Source: Zygnema cylindricum
Taxonomy: Eukaryota > Streptophyta > Zygnematophyceae > Zygnematales > Zygnemataceae
NCBI GenBank assembly: GCA_037447655.1
Contig: JBBHKE010000131.1
Location: 46,913 to 92,228, forward strand
Direction of reading: 5' to 3'
DNA: 45,316 bases
A program made the position numbers and the translations under genes. The first letter of the stretch is position 1; the number at the start of each line of letters is the position of its first letter. Positions 20,549 to 30,672 of the stretch are shown in pieces. The notes beneath the pieces are model-generated. The model saw only the letters and a list, made by a program, of their open reading frames with translations. It had not been told where the DNA came from and searched no databases.

Positions 20549-22280
20549 GCATCAGTCAACCATATAGGCGACAGCGTAGTGTCTTGCCGTATCGTCGTCG
20601 CTACCCTCCACTACCTCAACGTAATCAACGACGTCGGCCAAGAGAAGAAAGGGAAAAGGTACGAAGGGATAGAGTGGGGAGAGAAAACCCCTCGAGGGAA
20701 AGGCAATCACCGAGGGGGTTAGGGAGGGAAAGAGATGCCCCAAAAACCCTGATAGGAGTAAGAGGTACGGCGGACGAATTAGCAAGAGAAAGAGAGGCGG
20801 CCACGTTGCTACCCATCGGTTGGGTGCCGCTGGAGGGGAGGGGACATAAAAGGGAGGGGAGTGAAGAGGTAGTAGGGAAGGGGTGACACCAGTTGGGGTA
20901 GGAAGGGAGGTGACGAATCAAGATGAGGTAGCAAAGGAGGGGGTTTTGGTAGAAGGGGAAAAGGAGGACAAGGGTGAATCGGTAGATTTGAGTAGGGAGA
21001 AGGCGGAAGAAGGTGAGGTGAGTAGGGAAAAAGAATATCCAAAAAAGGAGGGGGTTGAAAAGGCGGTATTGGATGTAGAAGGAGGGGGGAAGAAGACGAC
21101 GGTAGAGGAGGGTGGGGGAAGTGATGCACGGAAAAAAATAAAGAAAAAATGTAGAATAATAAAACGAAAATTAGTACTTTTTGATAAGGGCGACGAGGAG
21201 GAAAAAGGTGATGATGATAGGGAAGATAATTTGTTGAGTAAAGAGAGGGAGGGGAAAACGACATTGGGAGTGGAAAGAAAGGGAAAGGAGAAGACGGTCA
21301 AGGAGGGTGGGGGAGGTGAGGCACGGGAAGATTAGGTAGAAAAAAGATAATAATTTAAAAAAAAATCTGAGGTTTTTGTGAGACCGTGGAGGAGGAAGGA
21401 GTAGGGGAGGTGGCGACGGTCGAGGTGGGTGGGGAAAGTGAGACACGAACAAGGAGAGCTAGGAAGAGGGAGATAGCAAAGGGTAAACGGAAAGTGAATG
21501 ATGGGGACAACGAACTATACGTCCCCTCATCTTCGGGTAGCGACGAGAGCATCAAGGATGGCGAAGAATCGCCCGAAGACAAGCCCATCCCTGAAATTTT
21601 GGAACCCACGGACATTGCGGTGTGGGAGAACAAGGATGATCCCACCACCGAGGACGAGCAAACGCCGGATAGCAAGGAGAAGCAACGTGAGGAGGAATTT
21701 GATGACGAGGACGATGTGTTTGGTGCGCCTCCCACGTCGAATAGGGAGAGAGCCATTGTAATGGCTCCTCTACATCCTCAACCTCCCTACCCCGTTGAGC
21801 ATCCGGATTGGTATTTTCCTCCTCCCACGGGAGAGGAGGAAATGGGCAGTTTTGTGCCTCGGCCCGAACATTATCTTCTTGTTGCCGAATGGTCGGAACA
21901 TTGGCAGTATGGTGAACCCCGACCCCTAAACCCGGACACGAATCCTTGTCCGCAAATTGTTGACATCCAACGATGTCACCGCACATCCAACTTGGCTTTT
22001 TATCTCGCTTGAGGACCGAGGCTCGACCTTTGGCCACATGAGGCAATTTGATCCGGCAGATCCTCGGCTAACTTGGGTTGTTCATACGGAGGACGAGTTT
22101 TGGGTGAATGTTCCGGAATTGTTATGTCGTCATCATTCGTGGGACCCCCGGCTATACAATATCCTCAAATATTGTCGAGTTACTCGCGAGGTACTCGCTC
22201 TCCGAGATGCTCGCACGACGGTATTGCAAAATTTTTGCAATATCGAAGTGCCTCGTCCTCGTCTATGGGAAATATAAAGG
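20549..22280 (+). pseudogene. Highly charged, unrecognised ORF series, frameshifted
   Basis: Open frames follow one another on the + strand: to 20886 (Arg-rich), 20883-21335 (Lys/Glu/Gly-rich with EEGGG-type repeats), 21386-22012 (acidic, then a better-ordered part with HPDWYFPPP and EHYLLVAEWSEHWQYGEP) and 21957-22277 (DPRLTWVVHTEDEFWVNVPE, CRVTREVLALRDARTTVLQN). The last two are in different frames but read as one continuing protein, so I infer a frameshift near 21960-22010. I know no family for it. It immediately precedes the transposase relic and shares its GCGACGA surroundings, so it may be an accessory gene of that element. Alternatively it is an independent gene with introns. Confidence 0.4.
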
Positions 22281-22562
22281 GTTTCGCCGCCGATTAGGCC
22301 TCCCTCACCACCGAGAGGAGATGATTTGCCATTAGTAATCGCGACCCTCACTCCACAAGTGGCGACCCAAAAAGAACACATAAGAGCGAATTGAGATCAC
22401 TTGATGAGGCTCACACGGGCATTGTCGAAAAAAAAGAAACGGTAGTGGGTAAGTATTTTTGTCTCCGGAATATTAACTCCTCTTTCACTCTATCTCTTCC
22501 CATCTCCCACCAACTCACTAACCTTGTGTATTTTTTTTGTTCATCTTGTGGTTTGTTTAACA

Positions 22563-22758
22563 TAGCGACGACTTCACCTCGTCGCTGAACCATCGACGAC
22601 TTTCTGTCGTCGCTGAATCTTCAATAGACACCGGATACCTAAACTAGCATCGACTTTTTGTCGTCGCTGAGTGTTCAATAGGCACCACATACTTGAACCA
22701 GCGACGACCAAACTTCGTCGCTGAATTTAGCGACAACTGCTTGTCGTCGTTGAACTGT
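22563..22758. repeat. Cluster of CGACGA/TCGTCGCTGAA repeats
   Basis: At least four imperfect units combining a CGACGACT-like arm and a TCGTCGCTGAA arm (for example CATCGACGACTTTCTGTCGT near 22590), each followed by a short AT-rich spacer. They lie between the charged ORFs and the transposase relic. Confidence 0.8.
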
Positions 22759-22812
22759 ATTTTTTTTATAATATATAATTTTTCTTATATGAATTTAGAC
22801 TGACTTGTTTTT

Positions 22813-24810
22813 GTGTTTTTACTTTCTTTTACCCTCATTGCAGAATACCAAAAGGCAAGTCGGTGGTGGAAGGGTAGGGTTGCGACATTAAGAAGCATAC
22901 TGGCGACTACGCACATCTTGTCGTCTACGCGATTTGTAAGAAGAAGTGTGGTGGTGAGAAAGGCACTGCCGGGTTGGGGGAGGAAGCAATTTTCATGGGT
23001 CACAGCCGTGCACTCGGAGTTGGTGGAGGAGTTCTACCGGTTGAAGAAGGCGGGTATGAAAATGTCTCAAACTATTGTGGGGAACATGGCAGCTCATATC
23101 ATGAAACGTATGAAGGAGGAAAATGTGAGATTATTTCTCGACAAAAAGGGAAAGGAGATCAAAATGAAAATGACAAAACGATGGGCTCAACGGTTTTGCG
23201 AGAAACATAGTATTGTGACGAGGGATCAAAAAGGAAAGTTACAATTAAGCCCGGAGAAGGAGTAGTACATCAAAAAAACGGTAGCATATCACATGGGAGA
23301 GTTAAAACGGGGATTTTCATTGGGTAAGGTTTTTGTACTTTTATACAACTCATTGATATATGTTGTAATATATGCTACATCAATTAATTTTTATGTTTTT
23401 GTCGATGGTTGTAAATGCAAATACGCAAATAAAAGTTATTGCCCCTACCAACATACTTATATGTGTTTTTATTTTTTACATTCTTATGTGTTATTATGTC
23501 GCTTCAACAAGGATCTAGTCGAAAACATGGACGAGACCCACGTCATTGTAAATATAGATAACAAAAAGACGTTGGGTTTGCACGGGGACGAGGTGGTTAA
23601 ATACGGGACCTTGCGGGAGGCGGAGAGTCGATGACTTTGATGGTTCGACTCACGAGCGGAGTGAACGCCCGAATTAAATCTCCTATGTTAATATTCGCCA
23701 ACAAACTTCGCAATTACCCGATAAAGGAAATCCACGATGACATATCAGGTGTGTTTCCTTCCCTTTGTAAATTTATCCTCGTAAATGTTAACGCTATTAT
23801 GTTCCTAATTCTCCCTTGTATTCCACCCCAAAAATAATAATTTTGGGGATTTTGGTTGTTTATAATGTTTCTTCCCTATCCCTTTCTCACCCTCTCTCTC
23901 CCTCCCTTAATTTATATATTTCCCCCCCTCTCTCCCACTCTCTACTATACTTCTCACCTCCTTCCCTCTCCGTTTCCCTCACCGTCCCACTCTCATATTC
24001 TCCCTATGCCATATCCTTCTCCCCCTCATGTAACTCCCTCCCTCTCTCACTTTCGTATGAGTTTGTTATCTTATCGGGCCTAAAGGTTGGAATGACAAGA
24101 CGGTCTTCCCTCAATGGAACACAGAGCCGAGGTCATACCAAGGAGACCGAGAAGGGCGAGAAAAGGTTATTTTTGTGGACAATTGTGGCGGTCACAATAT
24201 GTCCGAGGAGTTGACCGCCGCTTTACTCGCAAAGAGAACAACCCTCCACTTTTTCCCACCGTGTGCAACACATCTAGTGCAACCCGCCATTTCATTTGTA
24301 ATTTCTAAAATCAAGGAGGTATGGTCGAGAAAATGGGAAGACTGGAAAATGAAAGGGATAGAGAGCCATTAGTGGTCCTTACCTAGGGGCCAAAAATGGT
24401 CGGGTAAGCTACTTGGACCGGGAAAACATTTTTTCTTAAATTTGGCATGCGATTCATTTCGCGAGGTGAACGAAATGAAGGACAAGAATGGCATGGGGTA
24501 TGCACGAAATGCGATGATCCAATGTGGATTGTCATTAAAGGATGGGAAATGGGAAGTGAGTATGCTTACGCAAGATTTGCAAGTGATAATCATGAAATAG
24601 CGAAACCATTTCGAGGGCGACGAGGTGCCACCTCCTTCGGCTCCCGCACGCGATATACTCCAACTCCTTCGAGAGGCGGACATGCAAGAGGATGAAGTTA
24701 GTCATGACGAAGAGTTAGAGGACTACACTGATTTTGAGGCACTTTTTCGACAGGTGGATAAATTAGAAGAGGTGGTAAAATGGATAATGGGCGTTTGCCG
24801 AAAATTTTAA
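22813..24810 (+). pseudogene. Decayed pogo/CENP-B-like (DDE_1) transposase
   Basis: The N-terminal part (about 22970-23323) has a CENP-B-type helix-turn-helix look: RWAQRFCEKHSIV preceded by a K/R-rich helix. An in-frame TAG lies at 23263-23265. After a probable intron (donor GTAAGG 23324, acceptor near 23521) comes NMDETHV with the first catalytic Asp (23530-23532), then a one-base frameshift near 23600, then GGESMTLMVRLTSG. A second intron, holding a CCCTCT-like tract, ends near 24084. The next exon has VDNCGGHN with the second Asp (24178-24180) and FFPPCATHLVQP. Where relatives have QPLD the sequence reads QPAI (24280-24291), so the third acidic residue is missing. Further in-frame TAGs are at 24370 and 24598, and the frame closes at 24808-24810. 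The family is clear; the copy is dead. Confidence 0.75.
23870..24058 (+). repeat. CTCCCT/CCCTCT pyrimidine tract in a transposase intron
   Basis: Imperfect CTCTCCCTCC-type repeat within the probable second intron of the transposase relic. It encodes Ser/Pro/Leu-rich ORFs in all frames, as expected of composition alone. Confidence 0.8.
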
Positions 24811-25056
24811 TAATAGCGTAGATTTGTTTGGCTTTTGTTTTGTAGTTTTATATTGATAGGTTAATATTTGTACTTTTCTTTGACTGCAGTATGCAGTATA
24901 CAATGTATTTTTTTCTTTCACATTGAATATTATATATCCCGCTTTGTTTTTTTTGTTTTTATATTTTGTTTACGCAAGTTGAATGGCCAAAATAATGGAT
25001 AAAATGTATTGGTAGTGATGTTGAAAAGACGTATTCCAGGACGTAGTATCATGTTG

Positions 25057-25142
25057 CCATTCAGCGACGACATATTGTCGTCGCCGATTGGCTGAATATG
25101 AAATATACCATTCAGCGACAACATAACATCGTCACTGGATGG
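25057..25142. repeat. GCGACGACA hairpin plus second CATTCAGCGAC unit
   Basis: GCGACGACA (25064-25072), TAT, TGTCGTCGC (25076-25084) form a perfect 9-bp hairpin. Sequence just downstream repeats the pattern as CATTCAGCGACAACAT..ATCGTCACTGGATGG. Related to the three units at 25.5, 26.6 and 27.2 kb. Confidence 0.8.
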
Positions 25143-25481
25143 CAGAAGCCATAGTATGACATAAAGATAACAATGGTAAGAGAGGCAGATATATAAAGTA
25201 AAGAGACCATGTGAGAGGAAAGGACAGAGATTAAAAAAAATAGGATAGTGACAGATAGGAAACGAGAGAACTAAAAATCTGGATTTTTAAGGATGTAAAA
25301 ATAAAGTGTGAAGCATAAAAACAAAAGTTGGGGAATATCAAGACTAGAGGGAAAGAATAGTGTTTTTAAGTTCAATATTAAACAGACATGGAAAATAAAA
25401 GACAAATAATCATGGGATGGAGAAATGGGTTTGACCACCTTGTGTTGACACGGTGTCGGTGCTGAATGGTGAAAAATGAAA

Positions 25482-25604
25482 CATGCCATTAAGCACCAAG
25501 ACATTCACGTCGTTGACTGACAAAATAGAAAAACATACCATTCATACCATTCAACGACGACACATTGTGGTCGATGAGTACCATAAGGGAGGGAGAGACA
25601 AAAA
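25482..25604. repeat. Roughly 115-bp dispersed unit, copy 1
   Basis: Begins ACATGCCATTAAGCACCAAG, continues with ACATTCACGTCGTTGACTGA and CATACCATTC..CGACGACACA, and ends GAGTACCATAAGGGAGGGAG. The same order of blocks recurs at 26640-26757 and 27196-27308. Confidence 0.8.
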
Positions 25605-26639
25605 AAAGGATAATGACAGAGGGAAAAAATATATAAAATAAAAATAGGGTGACAACGACAAAGATACCTAGACAAAGTGCAACCAAAATAGTTAACAATG
25701 GGCAGACACTTCATCACGTTTATCGCATATCTTTTGCAACACTTGGAGAAATAAAATCAGAGCACCCGTGATTGCAACAACATCAAAATGAATTACAATT
25801 ATAAAATTATTACAATAATACAATTGGAAATAAATTCAATCATTTTCGCCTAAAAATCACAAAAAAAATCTCCGTAAAATAATTACTATACATACAACCA
25901 AATACCTTATTTTAAAACGTAAATAAAATATTCGTCTACATGAACAAAAAGTACATCGCCCATAAAATTTTTTCCTTTGTTACAAATGGTTATGTAATAT
26001 CCTTCTCGAACTCATGTAGAAATTTGTTTGGAAGTCCTAATATTAAATGGAGTAAAAAAAACTCGATGACATTCCCACAATCCATCAGTGTTTTCCTCCA
26101 TCACAATCAGCTCATTGAATGAACTCCCGTGCCTACAACAAAGAAAGAAATACAACAATGGAGTTAGTTAAAAAAATTATTGACACCAACGTGTAATTTT
26201 AGTGGGCAAGTAAATGAGAGAGGGAGAAAAGGAAGGAGAAACCACATGTTTTGACTGTAGGGAAAAAGAAGTGGGAGAGGAAGAGGGAGATGGAGATTTA
26301 GAGTGTACGACAATTTCAACAGAAGAGAGAGAGGAAGAGGGAGAGAGGGAGGGAGATAGTGCGGCAGATCCAAAGAGTGAGAGGGAGAGGGGGGGAGAGT
26401 GAGTAGGGAAGGGATAGTGAAAGAGAGAGGGGGAGATAGCGGTAAATAGAGGGAGGGGGAGAGAGAGAGGGAGAGGGGGAGAGAGCGAGTGCGACGAACT
26501 GAGAGAAAATATTAGAGAGGGAGAGGGAAAGGGAGAGGGAGAGAAAGCGGCAAGTCCAGAAAGGGAGGAGAGGGAGAGGGAGAGGGGGAGGGAGAGAGCG
26601 ACAGATCGAGAGGGTAAGAAAGAGAGAGGATAGGATAGG

Positions 26640-26757
26640 GAAACATGCCATTCAGAACCGAGACATTCATGTCGCTGACCGACAGGATAGAAAAACATAC
26701 CATTCACCGAAGATACAATCTCGTCGCTAAGTACCATAAGAGAGAGAGACAAAGACC
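26640..26757. repeat. Roughly 115-bp dispersed unit, copy 2
   Basis: AACATGCCATTCAGAACCGA, CATTCATGTCGCTGACCGAC, CATACCATTCACCGAAGATA and AAGTACCATAAGAGAGAGAG occur in the same order as copy 1. It is flanked on both sides by GAGAGG tracts. Confidence 0.8.
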
Positions 26758-27195
26758 AAAGAAATATGAGAGTTAAATGAGGTATGAAAAAAATGTAAAT
26801 TGAAAATAGTGTGACAAATAAAAAGGGAGAGGGAGAGATAGCGACAAAATGAGAGAGTGAGGAGAGGGGGAGGAAGAAGGGGAGGGAGATAATGAGGCAG
26901 ATCGAGAGGGTGAGGAGGAGGGGGAGAGGGATAGGGGGAGGGAGGGAGAAAGAGTAGGTAAGGGATAGGGAAAAAGAGAGGAAGATATAGCGACAGATAG
27001 AGGGAATGGGGAGAGGAAGAGGGAGAGGGGGAGAGAGTGAGTGCGGCAGACTAAGAGAAAAGATTAGAGAGGGAGAGGGAAAAAGAGAGGGAAAGATAGC
27101 GACCAATCCAAAGAGAGAGGAGAGAGAAAGGGAGAAGGGGAAGGTGAGAGAGAGAGACAGATCGAGAGGGTAAATGGGAGAGGAGAGGAGAGGGA

Positions 27196-27308
27196 AATAT
27201 GCCATTCGACACTGAGACATTCACGTCGTTGACTGGCAAACCCTAAAAACATACCATTCAGCGATGATAGAGTCGCATCGCTGAGTACCATAAGGGAGAG
27301 AGAAGAGC
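27196..27308. repeat. Roughly 115-bp dispersed unit, copy 3
   Basis: AATATGCCATTCGACACTGA, CATTCACGTCGTTGACTGGC, CATACCATTCAGCGATGATA and GAGTACCATAAGGGAGAGAG. Again it is embedded in purine-rich sequence. Confidence 0.8.
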
Positions 27309-27640
27309 AAGGGCTGCAAACTGAGAGAAAAATTAGAGAGGGAGAGGGAAAAGGAGAGGGAGAGATAAGGGCTAGTCGAGAGAGGGAGGGAGAGAGGGCG
27401 ATACATTGAGAGAGTGGGGAGAGGGAGAGGAAGAGGGGGAGAGAGATTGTGCGGCAGATCGAGAGGTTGAGGAGGAGAGGGAGGGGGAGGTGAAGAGGGA
27501 ATGGGTGAGGGAGAAAGAGAGGGAAAGGGAGAGGGAGAGAGAGAGAGAGAAAGGGAGAAAGAAAAGGATATGGGATGGAGATTTATTGAGAGGAAGAGAG
27601 AGAGGTAGAAGAAGATGGCAACAAGGAGAGGGAGGAAATT

Positions 27641-28110
27641 TCAAAAAAACCCACAAAAAAGGGGAGATCAATATACGTACGCTATGGAGAAAAGGGAGGG
27701 GGAAAGTGGGGCGGATGCAATGCAGAGGGACCCCAAGGAACGCCACACATGACGAGGGAGAAGCAGACGCGACATGCGACTGCGAATCCATGGAAGCGAA
27801 ATGAACGTGGCGGCGATATTTTCGCCTGCCTCCTCATGAAACGAATGAAATCTGTTTGTTTGCCAAAATGACGCCGCACAGAATGACGGCGCACCGTCAG
27901 ATCCTTAAAAGAAATAAAAAACTTGTTGGATGTGATTCGTCCAAAAAAGATCAATTTTTCAGTGGATAGTCCGCATTTGGCGTTACTTCAGCCCAAGTGT
28001 CTCCAACGCCAAATGTTGTATTTTTATTCTATTTAGTTTAACCCATTCATTGTAATTTCCGGTCCATTTGTCACTTTGACCCCTTATTAACATATACATT
28101 AATTCTAATT
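27641..28110. other. No gene seen; one 10-bp hairpin
   Basis: Mixed sequence without a recognised exon. ATTTGGCGTT (27975-27984) and AACGCCAAAT (28005-28014) form a perfect 10-bp hairpin with a 20-base loop. Confidence 0.5.
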
Positions 28111-28706
28111 TATGGTAAAATCACATCTAAACACCATATTAGAATAAACATTTAGGGTAATTTCGTTTGTTTGCACCGAAACGAGATTCATATTGACGCT
28201 AATTGGACACAAAACATGTCACAGTGTTTATATAAACTGAACAGCAAAACATCACATGAAGTAAGAGTTGGCACTTTGAAGACGTTGTATGTGGGCGTGT
28301 AACTACACACCGTTCACTTCTTTAACTGTAAGATTGCGACTTCCCACATGAGAACATATTTTTTTTTCACATTGCAAAAGGGGCGATTGTAAAGGAATGT
28401 GTGCGAACGTGTTTTTTGGCGACGAGGTTAGACCCATTTATTTAGAGTACGTTCGTATGCGTGCGCGTATAATTTATAATTTAATTTTAAAAATTCCAAC
28501 TAAAAATGTACATTTATGTACGGTCTGACATAGACTGTACACCACACTAATTACGTATTAATGTATTTGCGGTCTTCACGCTATTTTGTACAGTAGCTCA
28601 ATTAACGTAACAGAAAATTTAAAATCATGTATACTAATTGCTGAAAAAAATCAAAATTTTAATAACCCAAATTAGTGACTTTGACACTAATAACGATTCG
28701 CGGTGT
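28111..28706. mobile_element. Right part of a roughly 0.6-kb TACACCG-type element
   Basis: It ends GACACTAATAACGATTCGCG then GTGTA at 28706, the inverted form of the 17853 left end. The interior shares GTGTGCGAACGTG and TGTACACCACACTA with 17018-17582. The left end is not identified, so the start is approximate. Confidence 0.5.
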
Positions 28707-29325
28707 ACCGCAAATCGTAATTAGAGTAAATATCGCTAATTCGGTCGCCCTAAATTTCGACTATATCACTTTAAATAGAGTAAATGACTCTAAAATTTTC
28801 ATTATACTATTTAAGGTAAGGTTTAATTAGCGTAAAAAATTATAATATAGGTTCGTTTTAGATAGTGTGGAGTACGGACAAAGTCCGACCGTGCAAAATT
28901 GTACTTTTATAAGTAAAAAGGAACAAATAATGATTTAATAGAATCGCGCTCGCACGGGAAATCACACTAAACAAAAATATTAATCACATTGAAAAAAAGT
29001 CGTTCGCATAACTCTCGCCGGTCGACAGCATCGTTGTCAGTGTGAACATTGACTGACATTCAATGCGACAAATAGTACTAATGTCATAATGACGTCAAAG
29101 CTATACGGACTGACAGATTTTGTACGTCTACGTAATTTAGTGTTCATAATTACAGCGCGGATAATTATTGCCGACTTAACCCAATATAGAGTACTTAAAT
29201 AAATTAGAGTAAACTTCCTTTGTGAAAAAGTTATACCACACAAATTAGCGTTCATAACTCTAATTGTTTTTTTTTTGTTTTTTTACTCTAATTTTTTCTT
29301 TACTCTAATTACGATTCGTGGTGTA
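28705..29325. mobile_element. 0.62-kb TACACCG-type element
   Basis: The left end TACCGCAAATCGTAATTAGA and right end TCTAATTACGATTCGTGGTGTA form inverted repeats. It abuts the previous element, the two sharing a TA. It has no ORF of note. The truncated copy at 14696-15081 is in the opposite orientation. Confidence 0.75.
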
Positions 29326-29328
29326 CAG

Positions 29329-29531
29329 TACACCGCGAATCGTTATTAACGTTGTGAACTCTATATCTGCACCCCAAAATTTTGATATTAATACCTTAAA
29401 TAGAATAAACTACACTATTTAAGGACGTGGACCATAATCTGCCACGTCTCCTGGCACTAAACTAGAATTAATGACGCTAATTTTTTCTTTACACTAATAA
29501 TTTCTCAACGCTAATAACGATTCGCGGTTTA
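29329..29531. mobile_element. TACACCG-type MITE, sister of 16161-16364
   Basis: Starts TACACCGCGAATCGTTATTA and ends TAATAACGATTCGCGGTTTA. The interior, with ACTCTATATCTGCACCCCAA and ACCATAATCTGCCACGTCTC, is very close to 16161-16364. It is separated from the preceding element by three bases. Confidence 0.85.
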
Positions 29532-29866
29532 GCTTGTCCTTAGTACTTAAAGCGCTCGCATGCATGAAAGAAAATATTTTTCATTCATGTGGAAGCGCCC
29601 TAAGCCAGATTCACACGTTTATAAAACATTAAATTTTGTGAGCTGTTTACTTCACCAATCCAGCTGTCGAGTAGTCGACGCATCTTTGCGCCGCATTAGG
29701 AAGAATGTGAAATTTTTAGCTGCCAGGTACGGTATTTTTAGCTGCCACGGTAGATAATGAATGTGACACGTCAGAAAAGATCGAGATCGTCACCACATTG
29801 CTAAGCACGGAACAAAAGTGCGGTACGCCGTGAAGTGCTTGTTGTTTTGGAAAAGTTACACCGCCA

Positions 29867-30077
29867 ATCGCTATTAGCGTGTAGGTTTGATTAGCGTATA
29901 CTATTATTTAGCGTGGTGTACGCTAATTGGGAATTTGGAAATTTTGGAAGAAATCGATTACTCTATTTAGGAATTAGGGCTTTTTTTAAATAGTGTGGAT
30001 AATTATATTTGAGAATAAAAACAAAAAAAAGCGGGACGGGATTAGCGTACACAACGCTAATAGCGATTGGCGGTGTA
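29867..30077. mobile_element. TACACCG-type MITE with perfect 24-bp inverted ends
   Basis: The first 24 bases (TACACCGCCAATCGCTATTA plus GCGT) are the exact reverse complement of the last 24. The whole element matches 38372-38592 in the opposite orientation. The flanks are consistent with a TA target site. Confidence 0.88.
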
Positions 30078-30130
30078 GTTTCGTGCGTACGCGAAGTTTC
30101 GTGCGTACGCGACGTTTCGTGCGTACTCGA
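30077..30130. repeat. 18-bp x3 tandem repeat
   Basis: Three units of AGTTTCGTGCGTACGCGA with two or three changes in the last. A related TTCGTGCGTA stretch occurs near the start of the LTR at 39.1 kb. Confidence 0.9.
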
Positions 30131-30141
30131 CACGATTTTTA

Positions 30142-30672
30142 ATGCGTAATTACTCACAAAATGTAATGTGGAGGTTCGATTATTTTTATGTGTGGGGGAG
30201 AAAATGTATGAATTATATTGGAACGTATGGCATTGGATTTCAAGTGGCGCGAAGAAATATGGGCAAAAGTACGGTTTGCGTAAGGGGAAATGGACGGCGG
30301 ATCGCGAAGCGATTCGACGTGAGATAATCGACGAAGATGAAATGGTACCTCGCACGTAAAGAACATAATGCGATAGGTGGGATGTATGGAAAAGGACGCC
30401 GCCGGTACATATAATCTTTTGGGACAGGTGTACCTATTTTTGGCAGGCGCATTTATGACGAGGAACAAAATTGAGGTACGGACAAATTTGGATGGTTTGA
30501 CGTCGTTTCGTCAAGGGGACTTTGGGACCACGTGGCGCAACATCGAGGGTGCCAATTATGAGCTACGGACGGCGGACAAAGGCCGCCGTTACGTCAATCA
30601 CGCGGTATATATTTTTGGACGTCCCGGATGCTTTGACGAGATTCGCGAAGTCCTGTTGATTTATTCGCCATG
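30142..30672 (+). pseudogene. Unrecognised coding-like region, frameshifted
   Basis: 30168-30359 and 30377-30672 are + strand open frames with ordinary amino-acid composition and higher GC than their surroundings. The first ends KGKWTADREAIRREIIDEDE; the second reads NKIEVRTNLDGLTSFRQGDF, then TTWRNIEGANYELRTADKG and ends at a TGA at 30671. They lie in different frames, and a third frame bridges them, so I infer one broken gene. The family is unknown to me. It follows directly after a MITE and a tandem repeat. Confidence 0.35.

Larger units (their letters stand above)
26208..27640. repeat. GA-rich (GAGAGG/GAGGGA) tract region
   Basis: About 1.4 kb of mostly purine on the + strand (GAGAGGGAGA and variants), interrupted by two of the 115-bp units. 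It is the reverse-strand equivalent of the CCCTCT tracts elsewhere. Long open frames here are low-complexity artefacts. Confidence 0.85.

Noticed and set aside
18864-25142. Possible CRISPR array from repeated CGACGA motifs
   Set aside because: Spacing and unit length are irregular, repeats are short palindromes, and the genome is eukaryotic.
26177-27804. Open frames of up to 347 codons in the GA-rich region, both strands
   Set aside because: Low-complexity Arg/Glu or Ser/Leu/Pro translations of a purine/pyrimidine repeat.
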